Source: Coemansia sp. RSA 487 (lineage: Eukaryota; Kickxellomycota; Kickxellomycetes; Kickxellales; Kickxellaceae). From it: a stretch of 64,000 bases of DNA. Below are positions 19,924 through 29,958 of this stretch, piece by piece; within the stretch, counting starts at the first letter, position 1, and each line of letters starts with the position of its first letter. The translations under genes were made by a program, and so were the position numbers. The stretch is taken from positions 62,001 through 126,000 of the forward strand of contig JANBRJ010000048.1 in the NCBI GenBank assembly GCA_027577595.1, given 5' to 3'. Under the pieces are notes generated by a model that saw nothing but the letters and a program-made list of their open reading frames with translations, ran no database searches and was not told the origin of the DNA.

Positions 19924-22296
19924 CTAGATTGCAAACTTTGCGTGGCCAAATGAGAAGGGCACGGGCGACGGCAGCTGTGCAATCAGGATCTCCTGGAACG
20001 TTGCTGCGTCAAGCACAAGGAGGCAGCTGGCGATGCGCATGCTGTCAAAGAACACAGTGACCACGTACCCGTCGTCCTCCTTGTCGCTGCTGCGCGGGAC
20101 AAACACAGGCTCTGACGGGTGGCAATGCTTGCGCGACCATACCTTCGGTGCCTCGGTAGCGTCGGCGATATTCAGCTTGACCAGGCAGTTATACACGGTC
20201 GATCCAGCCGCCTGCGCGTAGGTCGGCGACCCTGGCCCCGCATCCGCGCCACGCAAGCGGTCGACATGGCTGACGCCGTACACGTACGTGTACCTTTTCC
20301 CAGAGAACGCTGGACCGATGCACGCGAGCTCCGCCGGCTCGCTGCGCAGAACCATCGGCAGTGCGGGCGGGATGTTTGCCAGCTGCGCTCCAGAGATATA
20401 GCGCTGCGCCTCCATCGTAACCCTTTGGAGCTGGTAACGCCTGATCTGTGCCGATGGGATCGCAAAGCCCGCATTGGCTTTGCGTAAGCTGTCGATGCGC
20501 AAACGCCGTAGGATCGTGTCGTCTTCATAGGCAATGCAGTCGATCGACACAGAGTCTGCTGCCGTCTCCTGCACAGCATTGATCTGGTGCAGCGCAAAAA
20601 ACGCAGGCGCCTTGTACGCGCAGTGCACGCGGCGGTACTCGCGGCTGATCACATAGAACAGCACATATTGCGAGCGGTCAAACTCCAGTGTCTCCAACAG
20701 AGAGTCGCTCCATCTGTATCCGGGTCCACCAACAGGTACTTCGTACGGGTATACAGGAACAATTATGTAGTCCTGGGTGATCGAAAAGCTGTGCAGCACG
20801 GATGCCTGTGCCGAAAATGTGGCCACCACGTATCCATTGGGATGTGCCTCGCTGATGGATACCACCGAGTACGTTGTTGAGCGGAACCCGACGTCTTGGA
20901 GCACAGTAAAGTGCTCGCGCGTGTCTGAGTCGTACTGCATGTGTGGGCTGCTCAGCGTGCATGCAAATGCTTTGTTGATGGCCTTGGTTTCGACAACTGC
21001 GCGTGGACGGAGATCGACAGGGTCGATGTTCTGCAGGGCACCCGTGTGGTTCGTGCAAACAATGTTCTGGCTCGACCCTTGCAGCGGGACAAAGAGCTGG
21101 ACGCTCTGGCTGCAACAGTCGCCCTCGGCGGTCGGGTGGTACGTCGGTCTGGGGATGAACTTTGTCAGCACGGTCTGGTTCGAGTCTGACATGTACAGCG
21201 AGCCCGGGTGCTTTGCATTGATCCCATGCTCGGATTGGATGCGGCCGGCCATGTGCTTGGCAATCAGGCGCGAGCGGTGGACGATGGTTTTGGCGTTTGG
21301 ATCAAAGGTGATCTTTGTGAGCAGCGGCAGTGCGTCCATCAGGTTCCCGAACGTGAACACCCGCGTCGACTGCTCAAGCTCGCCCTGCACGTTGTAGCTG
21401 ATGTCGAACCGTCCGGGCCCCACCATCACCAGGCTGCCGCGCAGCCCATCAGGGAAGCTGCCATTAAGCACACGCAGCTCGATCGGGTTGGGCGACTCGC
21501 GCGCGTTGTACAGCCCGCTGCGCATCGTCTCCATCTCTTCTGGCGAAACACACTTTTGCGCAAGCTGCTCCTTCTGCAGGCGCCGCTGCTCAGCCAGGCG
21601 GAAGCGCCGCCGGTTCTCCTCTTCTTGTGCCTCAAACGGATCGTCTTCCTCGGATTCGCTGACCTCTGCGATATCCGAGCGATTGGCTGGTGCCGTTCCC
21701 GGTGTTCTGTGGCTACCTTGGTTTGTCACCGATATCCTGCCGGCGGTGCTTTCAAAAGACACCCTCTTTGGCGTCGATACTGACGATGATGGACCCACGT
21801 CGTGCTCGCTGTCCTGCAGCGGATGCGATGTTGCTGGTAATTTGGACGACGTACGCATAATGCTGATTGCGTTTGGCGATAGCGGCCGCCTTCCCGGCGA
21901 ACGAGGAGCATCCTGTTTAGTGCCCTGGGCAGGGGTGTCGTCAGACGATACTTTTGTCCTTGGATTTGAATCTCCGCTGTTGCCTTCGGAAATATCTACC
22001 TCCTGCAATCCATCGGCAAGCATGCTATCAATTTGGCCCCTTTGATTCTTGGTGCTGCTGGTGTTGCTGGTGTCGCTCTTAGCACCAGTGTCCTTTTCGA
22101 CATTTGGAGTGCTGCCGGGCTCTGCTGCGACTGCGTCGTCGTTAGAAACCGCACCGTCTTTGGGGCTCTCCTTGGTACTGTCATCTGCTGGCGGAGCAGT
22201 ACTCACCTGTTGCTGTGTCTGTTCGCTTTCCGTGCTCTGCTCCACGCTTTCTTTCGCAGCCGAGCTGGCTGCCTTTGTTGGCTTTTTTCTGACCAT
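19924..22296 (-). CDS. carotenoid-cleavage-oxygenase family protein with long disordered N-terminus
   Basis: 790 residues. The first ~250 are low complexity (Ser, Thr, Glu, Gln, Asp; several acidic clusters such as SESEEDDPFEAQEEE). From about 255 the seven-bladed RPE65/CCD fold follows: NGSFPDGLRGSLVMVGPGRFD, KITFDPNAKTIVHRSRLIA, SPHMQYDSDTREHF, and near the end HCHPSEPVFVP then VPFSFGHAKF. Candidate iron-ligand histidines sit in the SPHMQYD, LHSFSI/ALHQ and final FGHAKF blocks. Usual members have PFGFHG at the last position, so the geometry may differ. Family members cleave carotenoids or stilbenes with non-haem Fe(II). Substrate and activity unproven. Confidence 0.8.
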   Translation of the reverse strand: MVRKKPTKAASSAAKESVEQSTESEQTQQQVSTAPPADDSTKESPKDGAVSNDDAVAAEPGSTPNVEKDTGAKSDTSNTSSTKNQRGQIDSMLADGLQEVDISEGNSGDSNPRTKVSSDDTPAQGTKQDAPRSPGRRPLSPNAISIMRTSSKLPATSHPLQDSEHDVGPSSSVSTPKRVSFESTAGRISVTNQGSHRTPGTAPANRSDIAEVSESEEDDPFEAQEEENRRRFRLAEQRRLQKEQLAQKCVSPEEMETMRSGLYNARESPNPIELRVLNGSFPDGLRGSLVMVGPGRFDISYNVQGELEQSTRVFTFGNLMDALPLLTKITFDPNAKTIVHRSRLIAKHMAGRIQSEHGINAKHPGSLYMSDSNQTVLTKFIPRPTYHPTAEGDCCSQSVQLFVPLQGSSQNIVCTNHTGALQNIDPVDLRPRAVVETKAINKAFACTLSSPHMQYDSDTREHFTVLQDVGFRSTTYSVVSISEAHPNGYVVATFSAQASVLHSFSITQDYIIVPVYPYEVPVGGPGYRWSDSLLETLEFDRSQYVLFYVISREYRRVHCAYKAPAFFALHQINAVQETAADSVSIDCIAYEDDTILRRLRIDSLRKANAGFAIPSAQIRRYQLQRVTMEAQRYISGAQLANIPPALPMVLRSEPAELACIGPAFSGKRYTYVYGVSHVDRLRGADAGPGSPTYAQAAGSTVYNCLVKLNIADATEAPKVWSRKHCHPSEPVFVPRSSDKEDDGYVVTVFFDSMRIASCLLVLDAATFQEILIAQLPSPVPFSFGHAKFAI

Positions 22297-22758
22297 TTGA
22301 AGCCACTGTTTGTCAAATTATTATACGTATTTATAGAGACAAAGCTGATAACAAACTCTGCTTCAAACAAATTTTTTATGGTAAAAGTATAGAAATTGAC
22401 AACCAGAAAACAAATAGAAAAGAAAACAAAGTAGCTAAAAAATCGAAGAAAAACGTCAGTGAACCACACTTGCATGCATGTGTTTGTTGAGCATAGTTTT
22501 CAGTCATCCTGTGTTTCAATGGCTGATGCTGCTGCGAGATACTCTGGACAGAGAGTGTGGCTGGCTCGATTTAGCTCTTGTGCTTAAGCGATCAAGGTCA
22601 AACAGCAACACCATTCGTCAGCGGTCACGAAAAGCATGTTTGCTTTCAAAATCCCACTGCTAGTATCACGAAACCTTTCTCTTTCCCGACTGCGCAAAAT
22701 AAAATTACCTTTTTTGTTGTTGCAATTCAAACTAGAAAAGCACTCGCCAGAACAAAAC
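22297..22758. promoter_or_regulatory. divergent oxygenase/MCM8 promoter region
   Basis: 462 bp between two outward-facing starts. An in-frame ATG at 22636 precedes the chosen MCM8 start, but the 41 residues it would add are basic and serine-rich and not conserved in type. No clear regulatory motif. Confidence 0.4.
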
Positions 22759-25611
22759 ATGGATCGGATAGCAGCAGGGACAAAGCGGCCAAACGCGTCC
22801 CGACGCGAAGAGCTTTCGCATAGCCGGATGGCCCGATATTGGTCGCTCTATTTCCCTCGCCAGGACATCAACATAGCAACGAAAGAGTGCCTGGACGACG
22901 TGCGGCGGTTCGCCAGCTACCTGCAAGAGCATCCTGAGTCCTTCAGCATGGAGACCGACGCATCGTGCCTGTTCGACTACCCGGTGCTGGTGCAAGCCAG
23001 CCCGGTACCCGGGTTTGCCGACCGCATCTTCAACGAGCCCGAGCACCTGCTGAACTGCCTGGGGCTGGCCGTGTGCTGCGTGCTGAGCACCGAGTACGGG
23101 TCCGACGCCGAGCACATCCTGGGCGACCACCGACTGCACATCCACTTGCTGCACCACGAACCCATAGCACACATGAAGACGCTAAAGTCTAGCCTGGTGG
23201 GCAAGCTGGTTACTGTGCGCGGCACAGTGGTGCGCACGTCGCCGATCAAGCCGCTGCTAGTGCAGGCGCAATTCATTTGCCAGCGGTGCGGCGGCTCACA
23301 GATTGTGAAGATCGTCGAAGGAAAGTACGAGACACCGACAAAGTGCCAGACACAAGGGTGCAAGAGCCGCGTGTTCGACGTCGACCGCCGTGTCGGAAGC
23401 GCTACGAGGTCGGTTGACTGGCAGCAGGTGCGCATCCAAGAAAAGATCAATGACGATCCGCGGGACCCCGGGCGTGTGCCACGCAGCATCGATGCAGAGC
23501 TGCTCAACGACCTGGTCGACTCGGTTGTCCCTGGCGATGTCGTCACCTGCACTGGTGTTGTGAAGATCATGCTGTCCGACGAAGGGAAGGGGAAGGGTCG
23601 TCCAAACACGCTCTACATTCTGTATCTGGACGCTGTGGCTATCAGCAAAGTGGGAGGCGGCGGATCAGAGGGCGGTGGTGCATCGGCAATGGCTGCGTCG
23701 CCTGAGGACGAGATGACAACCAAGGACGGCATCCATTTCTCGAGCAAGGATTTGCAGTTTATCCGCGAAGTCTACAAGGAGCCCAAGCTGTTCCGCCTTC
23801 TGGTCAACTCGTTCTGCCCAGGCATCTTTGGCCACGAGATGGTCAAGGCCGGAATCATGCTTGCGCTGTTTGGCGCGCGAAAGCGATCAACCGGCAACCG
23901 CGATGGAATAAATATCCGCAGCGACTCACATGTGCTTGTGGTTGGCGACCCAGGGCTTGGCAAATCGCAGATGCTGACAGCAGTTGGGCAAATTGCCCCA
24001 CGCGGCGTGTATGTCTGCGGAACGAGTGGGATATCGACCAGCGGCCTGACCGTGACGCTTGTGAAAGAGCAAGGGTCTGGCGACTTTGCACTCGAGGCAG
24101 GTGCCTTGGTTCTCAGCGACATGGGCTGCTGCGCGATCGACGAGTTTGACAAGGTTGGCTCAGAGCACAATTCTCTGCTCGAGGCCATGGAGCAACAGAC
24201 CATCAGTATCGCCAAGGGCGGCCTTGTATGCAGCCTTCCAGCACGCACCAGCGTCATTGCCGCTGCAAACCCGGCAGGCGGCCACTACAACAAGGCAAAG
24301 ACCGTTTCCGAGAACCTCAAAATCAACAGCGCCCTGTTGTCGCGGTTTGATCTGGTGTTTATCCTCCTCGACAAACCTGACGAGGACATGGATCGGTTTC
24401 TGTCGGAACATGTAATGTCACTTCATTCAGGTTCTGTTGACCGGTCGCAGCGCGCTGCCACGCAGCCACAAAGGCCCCCAGACGCGACGAGTCCCGACCC
24501 TGACGATGTCTTTGGCACAGACAGCAACGCCAGTCTCAAGAAATGGCTGTGTCTGCAGCCTGGCGAGAAACTCGATGCCATTCCGCCGCCGCTGTTGCGC
24601 AAGTACGTGGCATATGCGCGCAAGTACGTGCACCCGCAGCTGTCGCAGGCAGCGAAGCAGCGATTACGCGAGTTTTACCTGGAGCTGCGCAAGAGCCATC
24701 GCTCGATCGACTCGATGCCCATCACCACAAGACAGCTCGAGGCCATGATCCGGCTCGCCGAGGCGAGAGCTCGTGCCGAGCTTCGCGAAAGCGTAACCGA
24801 GAACGATGCCAACAACGTCATTGAGATCATGCGGTACAGCCTTTTCCAGACGTATGAGGACGAGGACGGTATTCTTGACTACAGCCGCTCGCAGATGGGA
24901 ACAGGCGTCAGTCGCACCAGCGACATTAAAAGGTATGTTTCTTCTTTGCTGCCTTGCTAATGCTGATCTGTGCCTAGCTTCTGGCGCACAGATATTGTCT
25001 ATTTTTCTTGACTGATGATAATGATGACATGTGATCAAAGTGGCGAAAAGCACCTCTCATACATACGACATGTTTGGTTTCGCATTTGCGCTTTTCGCGT
25101 AGTATATGGCAACTGCATGGCTCCACATTGCATTACATTACATGGTTAGGATGTAATTAATGATTTCTCTCTGTTTTCCACACAACTGCATCGTGCCTTT
25201 CCTCCTCGAGGACACTTCAGTTCCACCGAGCCCAGTTTCTCTATCTGTGCCAAAGTGAATCAGCAGTAACACCGTGCTATGTGCAAAGCTCTGTGCATGC
25301 CACATGCGCATCATACAAGCCAACCACTGTTATTGTCCCCTCCTCACCTATTTTATACCAGAAAAAAGAGGAATTGCTAATATTAAATGCATTAATTCCG
25401 TCATTTTTCAACACTGGCTAGGTTTGTCGCACGATTGCACAGAATCAGCGAAGAGACATACAACAATATATTTACGTTCTCCATGATGCATTCGATTGCG
25501 ACAGAAATTGGGATGCGCTTTAATAATTTCCAAGACATCGTTGACAAGCTCAACAACCAAAACTTTATCATCAAAAAGGGACCGAAATCATACCAACTGA
25601 CAACATTCTAA
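22759..25611 (+). CDS. MCM8: MCM8 DNA helicase
   Basis: Exons 22759-24932 and 25422-25611, with a 489-bp intron (donor GTATGT, acceptor GGCTAG). The splice joins ATTAAAAG to GTTTGTC in phase and restores the conserved C-terminus (RISEETYNNIFTF ... IIKKGPKSYQLTTF), very close to the animal MCM8 end. 787 residues. The N-terminal OB fold has a zinc finger, CQRCGGS ... CQTQGCK. The AAA+ core has Walker A GDPGLGKSQ, Walker B CCAIDEFDK and the arginine finger LLSRFDLVF. A winged-helix domain ends the protein. MCM8 acts with MCM9 in homologous recombination and crosslink repair, not replication licensing. Most Dikarya lack it. Confidence 0.93.
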
Positions 25612-25743
25612 GTCATGTTTAGCTTTTGTCCGCCAGCTCCCGCAATCTAGTTAGTTGTCAGTAGTTATTAAGTTGAAAAAAATAAATGTATCAATACATA
25701 GCACCACCAGCCGCTCACTCATTCTCAATCGTGTGCTATTCGT

Positions 25744-26793
25744 TTACACGAGTCGCAAAGACAGAACTGAACGCACATCGTCGGTAAAGCGAAGCGCATC
25801 CAGAAGGGGTAACAGATCCAGCAGCGCCTCATCCTTTGGATCGCTGTTTATCCACGGCTGTATGGGTATGCCGTTTGTTGGGTTGATAAAGTATGACAGC
25901 GGGGAATTGTCGACAAGCACAATCTGCGACAGGTCAGGGTCGACGTATGCCAGATCCTTGGCATAGCTCGAGTCGTAGGGAATGCAGGCCTCGCGGAAAT
26001 ACCTTCCCGAAATGAACTTTCCCTGGACATCCAGAAGATCAATGACCGGGTCTGCGTACTCGGCCAGCGATGCCGTGAATACAACCACTTTGTACCATTC
26101 GCTGACTTTGCGCAGAAAGAAATCAACATGTGGGCGCTTATACACATAGTAGAGACATGCGACCTTGTCGATGACAACCTCTATGCGGTGGTGTGCGCGA
26201 TACGAGCCCTGTGGCGATGAGTGGATCAGTGTTTCGTCAAGATCCAAAACGAGCGTCTTCTTTTTCAGGCTACGCGTAACCAAACCACTACTGCCACCAC
26301 CGCCACTGCTGTTCCCTCCGCCAGCTGCCCCCGTCATAGATACGGGTGACCCGTGGCTGATTTGGCCTGTGGCTCCTGCTTCAGCTACGTATGCGCCAAT
26401 ACTGGATGTCGTCGACGACGATGCTGCGGATGATGCTCTTCTGCGCCGTAGTGCGGGCAGTCCAAGCAGCTTTTGCTGCTGCCAGCTAAGTGCAGAAAGG
26501 GTTGGAAACTCGTGATCCACAGCACCAGCCTGTGGCGCCAGGCTGGGCGACGATGAAGCCGCAGACGACTCCCGCCTGTGCTTTCTTTTAGGGCTGCTGT
26601 CTGTAGCAGAGGCTTTATCGGATATAGGCTGGTATGTATCGCTGACCAGGTTCTGTGGCTGAGGCAGATGCGCAAGTAAAGAGTCTAGATACGGTATGCT
26701 CTCCAGGAGCCCAAACAAAAGCGTGTAGACGTACAATAGTCCAAAGTAAAGTACTGAAAACCGTCGGCTACCTTTGCGCTCTTTGATAGTCAT
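25744..26793 (-). CDS. NEM1: Nem1/CTDNEP1 (Dullard) phosphatase
   Basis: 349 residues. A hydrophobic stretch at about 13-30 (VLYFGLLYVYTLLFGLL) is the ER/nuclear-envelope anchor. A Ser-rich linker runs to about 175. The FCP1-like phosphatase domain has the catalytic DxDxT in LVLDLDETLIHSS, KRPHVDFFLRKVSEWYKVVVFTAS, and IVLVDNSPLSYF with the second aspartate pair. Nem1 with Spo7 dephosphorylates the phosphatidate phosphatase Pah1/lipin and so controls nuclear-membrane and triglyceride synthesis. Complete. It converges with MCM8 (132-bp gap). Confidence 0.93.
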   Translation of the reverse strand: MTIKERKGSRRFSVLYFGLLYVYTLLFGLLESIPYLDSLLAHLPQPQNLVSDTYQPISDKASATDSSPKRKHRRESSAASSSPSLAPQAGAVDHEFPTLSALSWQQQKLLGLPALRRRRASSAASSSTTSSIGAYVAEAGATGQISHGSPVSMTGAAGGGNSSGGGGSSGLVTRSLKKKTLVLDLDETLIHSSPQGSYRAHHRIEVVIDKVACLYYVYKRPHVDFFLRKVSEWYKVVVFTASLAEYADPVIDLLDVQGKFISGRYFREACIPYDSSYAKDLAYVDPDLSQIVLVDNSPLSYFINPTNGIPIQPWINSDPKDEALLDLLPLLDALRFTDDVRSVLSLRLV

Positions 26794-29700
26794 TGTTCAG
26801 GTGCTTTTATTTTCGTGTGCTCGCAAGCCCATGCAAACCGTCTGCGACACGCCAAGCCCTTTTGTTCAGCTTTATTCGCAGTAATTAAAGGGGTAATAAA
26901 GCAGAATAATAGCAGAGACGAAAAGGAAAGAGAAAAGTGGCGAAATCTGCGTTTACAAGATAAAATAAAGTCTTAAACGGGCTGGCAAGGTTGGTGAGAG
27001 CGTAATCCAAGCTGACGACAAAGGTGGCCTTTGGTAATTGAAAAACACACTACCTATTGTCTTTAGAATAGCAGTAACAACAAAAGATGCGACAAACATG
27101 TACTGCTGGCTGATTTCTGCTAGAATGCAGTAAAAGTCGAGCTCATAAATTGCAAGTAAGGAGCACAAGCTTTGAAGGGGTATAACAATGGTCGGGAAAA
27201 TATATGGCCAACTGTCCGAAATGGGTGCTGTGGAGGAAAAAGAGGGAGGAGAGGGATTGCTTGTCAGCCGAACGCAGCCAAGAAAATAAGAATAGAGAAT
27301 TGGCCAGCCGAAATAGCAATTAAGTGTAGGAGTGACTAGATAAACAATAAAACACTAACATTTGGTATAAAAAGGAAGCAAACGGGCGCGGCAGCCAGAG
27401 CCCCAGCCATTTTGAAATTTCGGAGGGCACTAGTCATCGTGCATATTATGGGCAATGTGTCCAATGGCATATTTTCATCTATTGATATGGGCTCTTTCAT
27501 GCTATTCGGCTTTTTTGTCGTAACATTTCGATATGGCAAAAGTGCTTGTCTGGACATGCCGAGCAAGAATGACAACAGGCAAGCAGGAGGGGATAAACGA
27601 CATTGTTGTTGTTGCTGTCCTCTCCTCCCCTTTTTTCAGCCTTTAGTGTTCTTTCAGAACCAAAAGCAGACAATGAGGCAATTCGTGACCAGCAAACATC
27701 TGGTGAGCAACAAACACAGTAGGAAAACAAACGGCACGGCGGTTTCTTTCTAGTAGAAGCTGCAGAGTCGTCCGAAATGCATGTGTGGTGCCTACAAAGC
27801 GCGTAGGTCTCTGATTCACATCGGCTGCCACGGACTTGACATTTTCTGCTAGATGATGCCATGTGCCTTTTTATTCTGCTTACTTTGTATGATATTGGAT
27901 CTACGAAGATGGAGGCGTCGCATACACATGCCTGTATATACATGTCTGTATACTGGGTATTGGGTGCTGGAATTTCCATTGTACTTGGTCAAGTGGATGC
28001 CAAACAAGCTTGTGGTTTAGCACAAGCAAAAGAGACGCGACATGTCATAGCAACAAACACGAGAGACAGGCTACGTACCAAGAAGAAGGATATATTCAAG
28101 AACTATGGCCATTCAGCAATGTGCCTTGGTGTGGAGGAGGGAGGGCTGAAGACATGTGGCTCTGCTATTTTTCGAGTAGGAAAAAGGGCCGAGCACCATC
28201 GCAAAAATGAGCAACCACCTTGTCAGCATTTGAGGACATGTTAATCTGTCTGTTAGTGGCTGCCCAAACAGGAATTGGCAATGCGCATTGGATGTCAGCA
28301 GACGCTGGGCCACATTTATATTTCTTTGAGAAATCCTACAATATTTGCCACTCATTTCTGTATACCACATGCAGCGTGCTGCGTGTCTCTGCTGCCGCCT
28401 TTGCGCTTTGCCGCGTGCGTGTGGCTAAATCATTATTTTTTCGCATTCTTTTCCGAATGGCCATGTTGGCTTGGCTCTGTGTCCAAAGCAGCACTGTCAC
28501 TCGTCTGCGAATCATACCAAAAACCCCTGTTGAAAAAGAGGGAGAGATTTGTCCACCAAACTGAGCAGGTTAATTGACAAAAAATGAAATCTCTCTTTGC
28601 TTCTCTCTTTTCTCATCTTGGCACTTTCTGCTGCTCCATCGGCCAACCCACATACTCTATACAATCTGATGCGCTTCCTTTTTGTCTTCTAAACATCCAA
28701 CCAGCATAGTTATTAATCTGTTTATTTTTATGAACTCTTCAGGCTTTTAATTCTGTTCTAGGTATCTGTTGTATTTACTTATATCATCGGGTATTTCCTT
28801 CTTTCCTTTTTATAGCTAGGCGACTGTGCTCTCAGTTGGCTTGTCGTTCCTTGTCCAACATTTTTCGGTAAAAAAAAGCTTTACGATACTCTTATTTTTT
28901 GTTCCTTTTGTGGGGACGACTACTTTTTTCTTCTTTTTCGTGACCAAAAAAGGGTCTTGTGAGCCATCGCCTTTTTTAGCTCCCTTTTATCAATCGGCAG
29001 TAACAGCAGAAGCCTCTTTGCCTTTTCGCTTGCTCTCCGTATCTGGGGAGACGCCTTTTTTTATACGTTCTAGCTCTGGGATTCAAGGGTCCCACCACTC
29101 CCATCTGTCAACTGCTGCCGTCTTTAATTCCGGACATCCAGAAACAACAGAACGGCTGTAGTGTTCAGGCTTTCTTAATTTTTCCTCATCTCTTGCGTCT
29201 TTCCCCCCTTATTTTCATATTTTGCGTTTTATATACCAGGCCCTTTTCTTTTTTTTTGTAAGAATCTACTCCATTCATATCTCTGGCCACTCTCTGTCCG
29301 GCTCACAAACAACACCCACCTACCAGCATAAACTATAACGGTGCTCTGCAAGCATTTCTTGCAGGTGAGGATCAAAAACAAAGCATTCACAGCTCTGTCA
29401 CAACCTTGTGTTGTTTTTTTTTCTCTATCACACGTCCTGCGCCGCCTCTTGCTTCTGCATTCTGTAGAAAAGAAAAAGTCTGCAAGTGTGCTTGCAGCTC
29501 AGCAGGCTTCTAGACCAGTCTACTCAGCCCATTTTTGGCCACTTGCTGCTTTTTGTGCAGGAGACGAAAGCTAAAACCAAGCAGCAGGCTTTTGGTTCTC
29601 TCCACTTACATCGACCCAAGCTTTCCAGCACCCTGGGATCTGCCTCCGCTAAAAAAGACCACAAGCCTGGCCAGACCACAGAATCCAACAAAAAGGAAAA

Positions 29701-29958
29701 GGAGTATTATCGCTTCCTGGCTATCTCTCTAGCCTGCAAGAAAAAGGGAAAAGAGCTGCTTTGTCAAGCCATCTTTTTTGGCTCTCAGTTTTATTGGGCT
29801 CAAAGCCCCTGGAATCGCATAAATAATCGCATTTCCGTTTCAAACTTTCTTGCTCTTATTTTTTTATCTCTCCTGCTCTCCTCTTTACTTTATTATTCTT
29901 ATTCATCCATCTCCTCCTTTTATCCCCCTTTATCTATATCCCCTGACTTTGTTCTTTG
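26794..29958. other. 3.2-kb non-coding region between NEM1 and the REC-PDE gene
   Basis: Both flanking genes point away, so this is a shared upstream region. It is unusually long for this compact locus. The last ~1.2 kb (28700-29950) is rich in T/C tracts, typical of a long fungal promoter and 5' leader. No domain, tRNA or repeat was recognised; several short open frames look like chance. Confidence 0.4.
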
